A DNA stretch of 58,426 nt, taken from the NCBI GenBank assembly GCA_910586615.1, contig CAJUJP010000027.1:1-58426 (forward strand), read 5' to 3'. Positions 34,963 to 43,891 of the stretch are shown here, piece after piece. Positions within the stretch are counted from its first letter, which is position 1. Every line of letters begins with the position of its first letter. Below the pieces are notes generated by a model. The model worked only from the letters and a program-made list of their open reading frames with translations. It had not been told where the DNA came from and did not search any database. The stretch is from an uncultured Lachnospiraceae bacterium. GTDB taxonomy: Bacteria; Bacillota; Clostridia; Lachnospirales; Lachnospiraceae. The position numbers and the translations under genes are program-made.

Positions 34963-35307
34963 ATGGATAAACGAGTGGTGCTGTGCGGCGCCAATGCTTA
35001 TGAGCAAAAATATTATTTTAATGAACAGTTTGCGGCGATTCCAGAGTCCATCAAGGAAGAACTGCATGTGATCTGTGTGCTTTTTACGGAAGAAGTGGGC
35101 GGTATTTTTACCATTGTATTTGAGGAGGACGGCAGCATCTCACTGGAAACGGATGCCGAGGAGGATGATTTGCTCTATGATGACATCAGCAGCGGCCTTC
35201 TGGTTGGTGAAATCCGCAGAAACAGGCAGGAAATGCTGAAATCTCTGCAGTTGTATTACAGGGTGTTTATTTTGCATGACCAGACAGTGCTGGAAGAGGA
35301 AGAGTGA
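34963..35307 (+). CDS. Small acidic protein (DUF6145-like)
   Basis: A 114-residue soluble acidic protein. The opening VVLCGANAYEQKYYFNEQF and the following VLFTEEVGGIFTIVFEEDG resemble a Lachnospiraceae family I recall as DUF6145; function unknown. The start is uncertain. The ATG at 34963 matches where related proteins begin, with ATG at 34951 and 34891 as alternatives. It sits between birA and dusB in the same direction and is probably part of that run. Confidence 0.75.
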   Translation: MDKRVVLCGANAYEQKYYFNEQFAAIPESIKEELHVICVLFTEEVGGIFTIVFEEDGSISLETDAEEDDLLYDDISSGLLVGEIRRNRQEMLKSLQLYYRVFILHDQTVLEEEE

Positions 35308-35464
35308 TGCAGTCTGATCTCTGTGAGCAGAGCACCGGGCAGCTGTTTAAAAACGGCCGGCAAACGTCTGAATATATGGGTGCTTAAAGCGAAAATACTT
35401 CTTATTTTTACAGAGAGATTTGACCGGGATTTATGTGGAACGAAAGGAACGGGTATCAGGCAGG

Positions 35465-36496
35465 ATGAAAGATTTACTGCATAAGCTGACGATCGGAAAC
35501 GTCACTTTGGATAATAACATCATATTGGCACCTATGGCAGGCGTGAGTGACCTGCCATTTCGTTTGTTGTGCAGCGAACAGGGAGCGGGCCTTTGCTGTA
35601 TGGAAATGGTCAGTGCCAAGGCGATTCTTTATAAAAACAAGAATACGGAAAGTCTGCTTGAGATCCATCCCGATGAAGGGCCGGTGTCTTTGCAGCTGTT
35701 TGGTTCCGATCCAAACATATTAAGTGAGATGGCAAAGCAGATCGAGGACAGGCCCTTTGACATTCTGGATATCAATATGGGATGCCCCGTGCCCAAAGTG
35801 GTGAGTAATGGAGAAGGCTCTGCATTGATGAAACAACCCAGGCTGGTGGGAGAAATCGTGTCGGCGGTGGTGCAGGCGGTTCACAAGCCTGTCACGGTTA
35901 AGATCCGTAAAGGATTTGACGAAGATCATGTGAATGCGGTGGAGATCGCAAAGATCGCGGAAGATGCGGGCGCGGCGGCCGTGATGGTGCATGGCAGGAC
36001 GAGAGAACAGTATTATACAGGGGAAGCCGACTGGGAGATTCTTGCGCAGGTGAAGGAAAAGCTGACCATTCCCGTGATCGGCAACGGTGATGTGACTGAT
36101 GGACCAAGCGCAGAAAAAATGCTCAGGCAGACGGGCTGTGACGGTGTTATGATCGGCCGGGCGGCAAGGGGAAATCCCTGGATTTTCGGGCAGATCGGGG
36201 CATATCTGCGGGATGGTACGGTCCTGCCGAAACCTGCTTCGGAAGAAATTGTGCAGACGATTCTGCGTCATGCACGGCTGCAGCTTGCCTGTAAAGGAGA
36301 ATATACGGGTATCCGGGAGATGCGCAAGCATGTGTCATGGTATACGGCAGGTATGCCTGATTCCGCCAGACTGCGCCAGAGCGTGAATCTGGTGGAAAAG
36401 TTTGAGGAATTGGAGAGACTGGTGGGGCATATACTATGGCATGGAGAGGGAAAAAATCGTCTTTTATTATCCGATGACGGAACAAATAAATCATGA
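35465..36496 (+). CDS. dusB: tRNA-dihydrouridine synthase
   Basis: A 343-residue FMN-dependent enzyme that reduces uridines in the tRNA D-loop to dihydrouridine. The TIM-barrel motifs APMAGVSDLPFR, NMGCPVPKV, the catalytic-loop region GEGSALMKQP, VHGRTREQYY and IGNGDV are visible. In a Dus enzyme the catalytic cysteine lies in MGCPV, and it is present. The ATG at 35465 is set by homology; the upstream site is weak. A dus-greA-lysS order is common in Firmicutes and is kept here, with an extra gene between dus and greA that overlaps the end of dus by 56 bases. Confidence 0.94.
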   Translation: MKDLLHKLTIGNVTLDNNIILAPMAGVSDLPFRLLCSEQGAGLCCMEMVSAKAILYKNKNTESLLEIHPDEGPVSLQLFGSDPNILSEMAKQIEDRPFDILDINMGCPVPKVVSNGEGSALMKQPRLVGEIVSAVVQAVHKPVTVKIRKGFDEDHVNAVEIAKIAEDAGAAAVMVHGRTREQYYTGEADWEILAQVKEKLTIPVIGNGDVTDGPSAEKMLRQTGCDGVMIGRAARGNPWIFGQIGAYLRDGTVLPKPASEEIVQTILRHARLQLACKGEYTGIREMRKHVSWYTAGMPDSARLRQSVNLVEKFEELERLVGHILWHGEGKNRLLLSDDGTNKS

Positions 36497-37427
36497 AAGC
36501 AGAACTGCTTCGGCGAAACGACACTGGTATCAGGAAGTGTCTCTTGAGGCGCGGGTGTTTGGCGGGCAGGAGGATGTAACGCCTGGAACCGGTTTTTCGC
36601 ATGGCCGGGTTTCCGAGGGAGAGACAGCAGGTAGGGCAGAATTTGACGTGATCGGGTGCCCTGTGCCGCCCTTTTATTACAGGCACAGACCATGGAAACC
36701 GGACATCCTGTCGGAAGCCATGGAAAATGTGCTCCATCGCACGGAGGGAATGGCTGATGCCTGGCTGCATCCCCGGATTATGGAAATGCTTACGGAGCAG
36801 TACGGCAAAAGCTGGGAGCCTCGCAGAGATACCCTGCGGATGATCGTAAAATACCTGACAGAACAGTATGCTGCCGGAGTTATCAGTCGAAGCGGGGAAG
36901 CAGTGGTACTGTTGGGGGAACCGGCGGACACAGACTGGCAGATGGAAATAACCAGAGAGCTTTTGCAGCCCTTTCTGCCAAAAATCAACCGGCTGCTGAT
37001 TTTTTATGAAGAGATTGACGGAACAGATATCTGGATGGAACTGGAAAACTATTTGGACGAATACTATTACGAGTTTGGCCTGGTGCCACAGTTAGAGCCG
37101 TATGTGAGGTTTTACGGCGGCAGAAGGGCGGATTTTTGCAAAATGCAGGATCCACGGAGTGACTGCGGGATATGCGGGCAGCAGGATGAGATGCTGCAAA
37201 ATACCTTAAAATGCGGAAAACCCGGATGCTGCGGACTGATTCTGGACTATTGTGAAGATTTCCGGTATCCCAAAATAATGCCGGACAGCACGACCGTGTA
37301 TCTTGACGTGGCATCGGCAGAGGGGAAAGAACGGATGCTTGGGCGAAAAACGCCCCGTATTCCGTATATTTCACCGCTAAAACACCTTGACACTATAGTG
37401 AAAAGTAGTTATTATAGAAAAATATGA
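36441..37427 (+). CDS. Hypothetical protein with a cysteine cluster
   Basis: A protein of about 328 residues that I do not recognise. It appears soluble. A stretch near residues 170-215 (LLIFYEE, DIWMELENYLDEYYYEFGL) is acidic and aromatic. A cluster of seven cysteines between about 235 and 280 (including CGICG and CGKPGCC) could bind metal or form disulfides. The proposed ATG at 36441 lies inside the dusB coding region, giving a 56-base overlap and implying translational coupling; an upstream in-frame start at 36402 is possible. Good codon continuity over 1 kb supports a real gene. It separates dusB from greA. Confidence 0.75.
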   Translation: MEREKIVFYYPMTEQINHESRTASAKRHWYQEVSLEARVFGGQEDVTPGTGFSHGRVSEGETAGRAEFDVIGCPVPPFYYRHRPWKPDILSEAMENVLHRTEGMADAWLHPRIMEMLTEQYGKSWEPRRDTLRMIVKYLTEQYAAGVISRSGEAVVLLGEPADTDWQMEITRELLQPFLPKINRLLIFYEEIDGTDIWMELENYLDEYYYEFGLVPQLEPYVRFYGGRRADFCKMQDPRSDCGICGQQDEMLQNTLKCGKPGCCGLILDYCEDFRYPKIMPDSTTVYLDVASAEGKERMLGRKTPRIPYISPLKHLDTIVKSSYYRKI

Positions 37428-37558
37428 AGTTCAGAAACAGTGCGCATCAGCGGTACAGTGCTGATTGCGGCATATTTTAGTAACGGCAGGACTGAAGTTG
37501 TGAGTGATTTTAACATCATATTGATGTGTAACAATATAGAGAGAAAGGGAGAATTACC

Positions 37559-38041
37559 ATGCAGGAGAAAAAGAATATCTTAACGTATGAAGGCTTGAGA
37601 AAATATGAGGATGAGCTTCACGATCTGAAGGTTGTAAAGCGTAAGGAAGTGGCACAGAAGATCAAGGAGGCAAGAGAACAGGGAGACCTGTCCGAGAATG
37701 CCGAGTATGATGCGGCGAAAGACGAACAGAGAGATATCGAAGCAAGGATCGAAGAATTAGAGAAAATTCTGAAAAATGCAGAAGTCGTTGTGGAAGATGA
37801 AGTGGATCTGGACAAGATCAACATCGGCTGTCAGGTAAAGATCCTGGATATGGAGTATAATGAAGAACTGGAATATAAAATTGTAGGTTCTACGGAAGCT
37901 AACAGCCTGAAAGGCAGAATCTCCAACGAATCACCCGTCGGCAAAGCGCTGATCGGTTCCAAGGTGGGCGATGAAGTGGATGTTGAGACACAGGCGGGCG
38001 TGATCAAGTATAAGGTGCTTGAGATCCAGAGATCCAACTGA
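37559..38041 (+). CDS. greA: Transcription elongation factor GreA
   Basis: A 160-residue factor that enters the RNA polymerase secondary channel and stimulates cleavage of backtracked RNA. The N-terminal coiled coil (about residues 1-75) carries the acidic tip within the phrase GDLSENAEYDAAK. The C-terminal FKBP-like domain has NEESPVGKAL-type sequence (here ISNESPVGKALIG). Length is typical. AAAGGGAG precedes the ATG. It lies upstream of lysS, a widespread arrangement. Confidence 0.97.
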   Translation: MQEKKNILTYEGLRKYEDELHDLKVVKRKEVAQKIKEAREQGDLSENAEYDAAKDEQRDIEARIEELEKILKNAEVVVEDEVDLDKINIGCQVKILDMEYNEELEYKIVGSTEANSLKGRISNESPVGKALIGSKVGDEVDVETQAGVIKYKVLEIQRSN

Positions 38042-38252
38042 TCTGTTTGATAGGGAAATCACCAATAACAGAAATTTGTTTTTTATAGAAAAACTGTCAG
38101 CATGGCTGCCGCGGAGATATGGCAGATGGCGGCAGCATTCTGATACGGAACGAAAAAGAAAACAGCCGCATTTCAGGTTTGGACAGAAAACAGACAAATT
38201 AGAAATGTAATTATGTAAGGCATAACATATAGAGAAAGGTGTAGGTGTTGAC

Positions 38253-40520
38253 ATGGCAGAAGCACAGAATCGGGGAAAAGAACAGCAGGAACAGGATATC
38301 AACCAGCTTCTGAAAGTGAGACGGGAAAAACTCGCTGCACTGCAGGAGAGTGGCAAAGATCCTTTTCAGATCACAAAATACGATGTGACCCATCACAGTC
38401 AGGAGATCAAGGACAATTATGACGCGCTGGAAGGCAAAAAAGTCTCTATCGCGGGTCGCGTGATGTCTAAACGTATTATGGGCAAGGCTTCTTTCTGTAA
38501 CGTGCAGGATCTGCAGGGCGATATCCAGTGCTACGTGGCGAGAGACAGCATCGGTGAAGACCCCTATGCCGAATTTAAAAAATATGACGTGGGTGACATT
38601 GTCGGTATCGAGGGAGAAGTATTTACCACGAAAACTGGCGAGATTTCCCTTCATGTGGAGAAAATGACACTCCTGTCAAAAAGTCTTCAGATTCTGCCGG
38701 AGAAGTATCACGGGCTGGTAAACACGGATATCCGTTACCGTCAGAGATACACAGACTTGATCATGAATGCAGACGTGAAGAAAACTTTTGTCATGCGGTC
38801 TAAGATTATCAGTTCCATCAGGCGCTATCTGGACGGACAGGGGTTCTTAGAGGTAGAGACGCCCATGCTCGTGTCCAATGCGGGCGGTGCGGCGGCAAGA
38901 CCTTTTGAAACACACTATAACGCGCTGGACGAGGATGTGAAGCTTCGCATTTCACTGGAATTATACCTAAAAAGATTGATCGTGGGCGGCATGGAGAGAG
39001 TCTACGAGATCGGACGCGTTTTCCGGAACGAAGGACTGGACGCGAGACATAACCCGGAATTTACACTGATGGAATTGTATCAGGCTTATACGGACTACTA
39101 CGGAATGATGGATCTGACGGAAAATATGTTCCGCCATGTGGCGGGGGAAGTGTGCGGCACCACCACCGTTCCCTACGGCGACGTGGAGATCGACCTTGGC
39201 AGTCCCTTTGCGCGTATGACGATGACAGAAGCAGTGAAGAAATATGCCGGTGTGGATTTCGATGAAATCAAAGATACCGCTGAGGCGAAGAAACTTGCCG
39301 ACGAGAAAGGCGTTCATTATGAGGACAGACATACGAAAGGCGATATCCTGAACCTTTTCTTTGAAGAGTACGTGGAAGAACATCTGGTACAGCCGACCTT
39401 CATCATGGATCACCCCATCGAGATCTCTCCGCTGACCAAGAAAAAACCGGACAAGCCGGATTACGTGGAACGTTTTGAACTGTTTATTACGGGCCGTGAG
39501 ATGTGTAACGCTTATTCTGAGTTGAATGATCCCATTGACCAGAGGGAGCGCTTCAAGGCTCAGGAAGCGGCGCTGGCAGCAGGCGATGAAGAGGCCAATA
39601 CTACCGATGAAGACTTTATGAATGCGCTGGAAATCGGTATGCCACCCACAGGCGGTATCGGCTACGGTATTGACAGACTGGTGATGTTACTGACCAATTC
39701 ACCGGCAATCCGCGATGTTTTGCTCTTCCCGACCATGAAGAGCCTGGATAAAGCACAGGATAAAAAAGCGGCTGACCGGGAGAAGAATGCTGATCATGGA
39801 ACGGATGGCGGGCATGAAAAGAGTGGTGATGCAGAAGGGGACAGCAGCAAAGAGAATGATAAGCACGCAAATGAGAGCACAAGCGGGAAGACAGAAACGA
39901 AAGCAGACGGCAGCATTCAGGAACAGTCGGTGAAGCAGAGCAGGATTTCCCGTGAACAGGCGCTTGATCTGCTGAAGAAATATAACAAAGAACCTTTTCA
40001 TATCCAGCATGCGCTGACCGTGGAAGGCGTCATGCGCTGGTTTGCGAAAGAACTGGGCTATGGAGAGGAAGAAGAGTTCTGGGGAATTACCGGGCTTCTG
40101 CATGATATTGACTTCGAGCTTTATCCGGAGGAGCACTGTAAGAAAGCACCGGAGCTTCTGCGCGAAGGCGGCGTGGGCGAGGACATGATCTATGCGGTCT
40201 GTTCCCACGGTTACGGACTCTGCAGTGAGGAAGAACCCAGACTTGAGATGGAAAAAGTGCTTTTTGCTGCCGACGAACTGACGGGACTGATCTGGTCCTG
40301 TGCGCTCATGCGTCCGTCTAAGAGCACTATGGACATGGAAGTCAAGAGCCTGAAAAAGAAATTCAAGGACAAGAAGTTCGCGGCGGGCTGTTCCAGAGAA
40401 GTGATTGCACAGGGTGCCGAAATGCTGGGCTGGGAGCTGGATGACCTGTTTGACAGGACGATTCTGGCAATGAGAAGCTGTGAGGCGGCTGTGGCGCAGG
40501 CCATGGAAGCGGAGGCTTAA
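38253..40520 (+). CDS. lysS: Lysyl-tRNA synthetase fused to an HD domain
   Basis: A 755-residue protein. Residues about 1-505 are a complete class II lysyl-tRNA synthetase that charges tRNA-Lys. It has an N-terminal OB-fold anticodon-binding domain, motif 2 FRNEGLDARHNPEF and motif 3 GIGYGIDRLVML. A polar, low-complexity linker (about 508-565) follows, rich in Lys, Asp, Glu and Ser. Residues about 570-750 form an HD-superfamily phosphohydrolase domain with all expected metal ligands: His586, His617-Asp618, His652 and Asp674. The fusion adds about 250 residues to the usual length of 490-500. HD domains cleave phosphate esters, often in nucleotides; the substrate here is unknown. No T-box was found upstream. 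A hairpin follows at 40600. Confidence 0.96.
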   Translation: MAEAQNRGKEQQEQDINQLLKVRREKLAALQESGKDPFQITKYDVTHHSQEIKDNYDALEGKKVSIAGRVMSKRIMGKASFCNVQDLQGDIQCYVARDSIGEDPYAEFKKYDVGDIVGIEGEVFTTKTGEISLHVEKMTLLSKSLQILPEKYHGLVNTDIRYRQRYTDLIMNADVKKTFVMRSKIISSIRRYLDGQGFLEVETPMLVSNAGGAAARPFETHYNALDEDVKLRISLELYLKRLIVGGMERVYEIGRVFRNEGLDARHNPEFTLMELYQAYTDYYGMMDLTENMFRHVAGEVCGTTTVPYGDVEIDLGSPFARMTMTEAVKKYAGVDFDEIKDTAEAKKLADEKGVHYEDRHTKGDILNLFFEEYVEEHLVQPTFIMDHPIEISPLTKKKPDKPDYVERFELFITGREMCNAYSELNDPIDQRERFKAQEAALAAGDEEANTTDEDFMNALEIGMPPTGGIGYGIDRLVMLLTNSPAIRDVLLFPTMKSLDKAQDKKAADREKNADHGTDGGHEKSGDAEGDSSKENDKHANESTSGKTETKADGSIQEQSVKQSRISREQALDLLKKYNKEPFHIQHALTVEGVMRWFAKELGYGEEEEFWGITGLLHDIDFELYPEEHCKKAPELLREGGVGEDMIYAVCSHGYGLCSEEEPRLEMEKVLFAADELTGLIWSCALMRPSKSTMDMEVKSLKKKFKDKKFAAGCSREVIAQGAEMLGWELDDLFDRTILAMRSCEAAVAQAMEAEA

Positions 40521-40599
40521 AGAGAGCCTGAAAGTGATGTATAGATCGAGTCAAAAGCAGCGCAGAGATAGGGAAGATAACATGATGTGATAAACAGGA

Positions 40600-40640
40600 A
40601 CGGGTCGAATGGAGAGAATTCTGTGCGATCCGTTTTGCTG
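40600..40640 (+). terminator. Possible terminator after lysS
   Basis: ACGGGTCG (40600-40607) pairs with CGATCCGT (40626-40633) with one G-U pair, followed by TTTGCTGTT. Confidence 0.45.
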
Positions 40641-40704
40641 TTCAGGGGAAAGAGGATGTATCGGTAGAAATTGCTGAAATTGGATTCCATTTAAAGGGAA
40701 GTGA

Positions 40705-40733
40705 TTGAAGAAAGAAAAAGGGTTCTGTATAAT
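40705..40733 (+). promoter_or_regulatory. Promoter for the Fic gene
   Basis: TTGAAG at 40705-40710 and TATAAT at 40728-40733 are 17 bases apart. Confidence 0.6.
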
Positions 40734-40803
40734 GTATATAGGAGTTTGTTAAATTACGTATATAATTGTAGTGTGACGGGTAAATGTAGACAGGAGTTTT
40801 GGT

Positions 40804-42060
40804 ATGGAAAAAGATCCTTTTAAAGAATATATCAGACAATCTGAACCGGATATGAGGAATAAAGGCTATGCCTGGCATACTGCGATCGGTCTGCAGGCGG
40901 TAGACGGGCTTACGCCGTCAAAGTACCTGGTGGAAACGGCTATTAAGAATATTGAAGGGCGTATCACAATAGATCAGACACAGCAACTGCTTGACCGTTA
41001 TTATGAAGAAAATCCGAAAGGAGAGACCGGTGACCGTACGGAGGAGGCGGATAAAGTATCGGCCCGGATCGCAAAATTACTTTTAGAGAAAGCATTCAGT
41101 TTTACACCCACAGAATATATAGCGATTCACAGGAAACTATTTCAGGGGATCTACAGACATGCCGGCAGAATGCGGGATTTTAATATTACGAAAAAAGAGT
41201 GGGTGCTTGACGGAGCGACGGTTTTGTATGGAAGCGCTACGGAATTGTCGGTGACATTGAATTATGACATTTCTGAGGAGAAGAAATTCAGTTATAAAGG
41301 TCTGGATCTAAATGAAGTGATCAGCCATCTGGCTTTTTTTGTGGCAAGATTGTGGCAGATTCATATTTTTGCGGAGGGAAATACCCGTACAACGGCGGTT
41401 TTCTTTATTAAGTACCTCCGTATGTTAGGATTTGAGGCAACGAATGATATTTTTGCCGAGAATGCATGGTATTTCAGGAATGCGCTTGTTCGCGCCAATT
41501 ATAATGATCTGAAAGCCGGTGTACATGAGACGACTGAATTTCTTGAATTGTTTTTGAGAAACCTGCTGTTAAATGAGAATAATCCCCTCCATAACAGAGC
41601 CATGCATATCAGCGGCATATTTCATAATTTTCAAAAGCAGGACATTGCAGAGCAAGAACAGGATATTGAGAACCAAAAGCAGGACATTGCAGACCGGGAA
41701 CAGGATATTGAGAACCAAAAACAGGATATTGCAGAGCAAGAACGGGATATTGCAGACCAAAAACAGGACATTACAGACCAGGAACAGGATATTGGAAATC
41801 AAAAACGCAATACAGATATTATGATAATATATGAAGCAAAACTGCAAAAAACAAATTTTTCAAAAAAGACGTTAGGGCATATTCAAAAATTATATGACAG
41901 ATTCGGTGAGGAGAAAGTATTTGGAAGAACGGAGATTATGGCTGAGTCAGGTTTGACAGAATCTCCGGCCTCTGAGCTGATCAGGAAATTATTGGATATT
42001 GCAATAATTATACCCGTAAGGGGCAAAGGAAAAGGGAAATATGTGTTTTGTACACAGTAA
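40804..42060 (+). CDS. Fic family protein with a heptad-repeat tail
   Basis: A 418-residue Fic-domain protein; such enzymes usually transfer AMP onto hydroxyl groups of target proteins. Residues about 22-60 resemble the small VbhA-type antitoxin fold that blocks Fic active sites, but the inhibitory Ser/Thr-x-x-x-Glu-Gly is degenerate (Leu30 to Asp34-Gly35). The Fic core has HIFAEGNTR at residues 187-195, with the catalytic His187 kept, the usual second glycine replaced by Thr, and the second arginine missing. Residues about 278-338 are imperfect seven-residue repeats of the form QDI-x-x-Q-x, predicting a coiled coil. A winged-helix-like C-terminus follows (about 355-418). AGGAG lies just before the ATG. 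Targets are unknown. Confidence 0.9.
   Translation: MEKDPFKEYIRQSEPDMRNKGYAWHTAIGLQAVDGLTPSKYLVETAIKNIEGRITIDQTQQLLDRYYEENPKGETGDRTEEADKVSARIAKLLLEKAFSFTPTEYIAIHRKLFQGIYRHAGRMRDFNITKKEWVLDGATVLYGSATELSVTLNYDISEEKKFSYKGLDLNEVISHLAFFVARLWQIHIFAEGNTRTTAVFFIKYLRMLGFEATNDIFAENAWYFRNALVRANYNDLKAGVHETTEFLELFLRNLLLNENNPLHNRAMHISGIFHNFQKQDIAEQEQDIENQKQDIADREQDIENQKQDIAEQERDIADQKQDITDQEQDIGNQKRNTDIMIIYEAKLQKTNFSKKTLGHIQKLYDRFGEEKVFGRTEIMAESGLTESPASELIRKLLDIAIIIPVRGKGKGKYVFCTQ
41637..41814 (+). repeat. 21-bp coding repeats in the Fic gene
   Basis: About eight imperfect 21-base units encode the heptad QDI-x-x-Q-x. Units alternate in type, so a 42-base higher-order period is also visible. Because the unit is a multiple of three, copy-number change keeps the reading frame. 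Confidence 0.85.
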
Positions 42061-42093
42061 TGATATGCATGTGATAAAAGGAAGGAGAAAATT

Positions 42094-42774
42094 ATGCAGT
42101 ACAGAATCATTGGAGACACAATGCCGGCAGTGGAGGTGCTCTTTGACGCACCGGGAGAGTCCATGTATACACAGTCCGGCGGAATGGCGTGGATGACGGA
42201 AGGAATCACCATGGATTCCAACATGAGAGGCGGGCTCGGAAAGAGTATTGGCAGAATGTTCTCGGGAGAATCAATGTTTATGGCAACTTATAAGGCGGAG
42301 CGTCCGGGCGCAATGGTAGCCTTTGCTTCCACCGTTGCCGGAGAAGTGCTTCCCGTGGATGTGGGTGCAAACGGCGGGCTGATCTGCCAGAAAGGCGCAT
42401 TTCTCTGCGCTCAGGAATCGGTGAACCTGAACGTAACTTTTACGAAGAAATTCTCTGCCGGCCTGTTTGGCGGAGAAGGTTTTATCCTGCAGGATATCAG
42501 TGGCAGCGGCATGGTATTTTTGGAGATCGACGGGAATAAAGTAGAGAAAAATCTGGCGCCCGGCGAAGTTATTAAAGTAGACACGGGAAATGTGGTTGCT
42601 TTCGAGCGGAGCGTGCGGTATGAGATCGAAACGGTGAAGGGACTGAAAAATATCTTCCTGGGCGGAGAGGGACTGTTCCTGACAAAGCTGACCGGACCGG
42701 GCAAGGTGATCCTGCAGACACAGAACTTTAACGAGTTTGCGGGAAGGATTGCCGGGTTTATTCCTACGAGGTAG
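42094..42774 (+). CDS. AIM24 / TIGR00266-like protein
   Basis: A 226-residue soluble beta-rich protein of the AIM24 family (formerly TIGR00266), whose bacterial role is unknown. Family features are the glycine-rich opening VLFDAPGESMYTQSGGM, the MFMATYKA region and the LGGEGLFLTKLTGPGKV segment near the C-terminus. A strong GGAAGGAG site precedes the ATG. It follows the Fic gene after 33 bases and may be cotranscribed. It converges on the leftward WYL gene and marks the left edge of the accessory region. Confidence 0.93.
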   Translation: MQYRIIGDTMPAVEVLFDAPGESMYTQSGGMAWMTEGITMDSNMRGGLGKSIGRMFSGESMFMATYKAERPGAMVAFASTVAGEVLPVDVGANGGLICQKGAFLCAQESVNLNVTFTKKFSAGLFGGEGFILQDISGSGMVFLEIDGNKVEKNLAPGEVIKVDTGNVVAFERSVRYEIETVKGLKNIFLGGEGLFLTKLTGPGKVILQTQNFNEFAGRIAGFIPTR

Positions 42775-42840
42775 AGGCGGAAAGCGTAAGAAGGACAGAG
42801 CGGCATGACGCGAAAATTAAATGCAGGAAGAATGGATTCA

Positions 42841-42864
42841 GGAAGACCGGAGGGCTGGTCTTCC
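42841..42864. terminator. Hairpin between convergent genes
   Basis: GGAAGACC (42841-42848) pairs perfectly with GGTCTTCC (42857-42864) around an 8-base loop. There is no marked T-run on either side, so termination is only suggested by its position between convergent genes. Confidence 0.4.
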
Positions 42865-42865
42865 G

Positions 42866-43891
42866 TCAGCCGCTGCCTTTTGCCTGCTCAGTGATGGTAT
42901 TCAGGTTTTCATAATATGACAGCGTTTTCCTGGCACTGTCAATCACTTCATTTATAAGAGATTGTGGTTCCAAAACAGTTATCGAAGACCCATAGCTTCT
43001 CAGCCATCTGCGAAAATCCGGCATACCAAGTATATCATCTTCGTAATAGTAATCATTTCCATCATAATATAGTTTGCAGGTTTGCCTTCTAAGAGCAGTA
43101 TCATTTCTGATTTTTTCTATGATATTTGACGTTTCGGCAGAAATTCGTAGTTTAACATGCACCGGGTTCTCATGTACTTTATATTCTGTCCCCCAAAAAT
43201 ACTTTTGCAGGGGACTTGGCGTGTACTGGTCAAGATCAGAGTGGGCCGGCAATATTTTTATATTTGATTTGATTCGGTCTATTCTGTAGTGATTCGTTTC
43301 ACTGTCCTTTATATATAAAATATGAGAGGTCAGATTCTGGATGACAGAAACAGGGCTGCAAATTATTTTGGATAAATCAAATTGTGGTGATTTATAACTA
43401 AATTCTATTTTCCTTTTCTGGGAAATGGCTTCCTGCACCCGGTCTTGTTTCTCTAAAATAATCTTAGGTATCGAATCAATTGTATCTTTCATTTCAAATA
43501 AACCGGTGCGCTGATTCTGAATCAGATTAGGATATATGTTATTCAGGCAGCCGGCTTCCACTGACGTAATGGGTAATAAATGGTAGCCGCCGGTGAAATC
43601 ATCCATATCAATCAGATAGATGGTTTCATGGTCGGCATTTCCGGCGGCTATTTTATGGAGAAAAATTTCGGCTGTTTTGAGCGGATCATCATCCTGGTCA
43701 TCTGATTCTGGTGTCGGTGACAGATGACTGAATAAGATGCTGTTGCCAAATATGATTGAAATATATTTTCTCATTTGCGGTACAGGTAAATTACATGCAC
43801 TGGAAAGACTTGTAACAGAAGCAGCAAAATGATCAGACAATATTAAAGATATGATCAGTCCAAGCATGTCAAAAGTATGATTTCTTTTCAT
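42866..43891 (-). CDS. WYL-domain protein (second of a pair)
   Basis: A 341-residue protein with a central WYL domain (about residues 155-225; KIEFSYKSPQF and HYRIDRIKSN are typical) and a C-terminal WCX-like extension containing LGMPDFRRWLRSYGSSITVLEP. WYL proteins are ligand-sensing regulators common next to defence systems. The N-terminus (about 1-60) is not a clear helix-turn-helix, so it may work through its neighbour. Its start overlaps the end of the upstream WYL gene by 23 bases, indicating translational coupling. The shared C-terminal phrase indicates that the two genes are diverged duplicates. Confidence 0.85.
   Translation of the reverse strand: MKRNHTFDMLGLIISLILSDHFAASVTSLSSACNLPVPQMRKYISIIFGNSILFSHLSPTPESDDQDDDPLKTAEIFLHKIAAGNADHETIYLIDMDDFTGGYHLLPITSVEAGCLNNIYPNLIQNQRTGLFEMKDTIDSIPKIILEKQDRVQEAISQKRKIEFSYKSPQFDLSKIICSPVSVIQNLTSHILYIKDSETNHYRIDRIKSNIKILPAHSDLDQYTPSPLQKYFWGTEYKVHENPVHVKLRISAETSNIIEKIRNDTALRRQTCKLYYDGNDYYYEDDILGMPDFRRWLRSYGSSITVLEPQSLINEVIDSARKTLSYYENLNTITEQAKGSG

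Noticed and set aside
38042..38252. T-box leader before lysS
   Set aside because: No T-box consensus was found; the region has only a GC-rich stem near 38105-38140 without a T-run.
41637..41814. Regular short repeats that might be a CRISPR-like array
   Set aside because: The units are contiguous 21-base coding repeats in frame, with no spacers and no cas genes.
41569..41847. Minus-strand frame made of repeated Leu/Cys/Asn-rich units
   Set aside because: It is only the reverse reading of the Fic heptad repeats; the periodicity belongs to the Fic gene.
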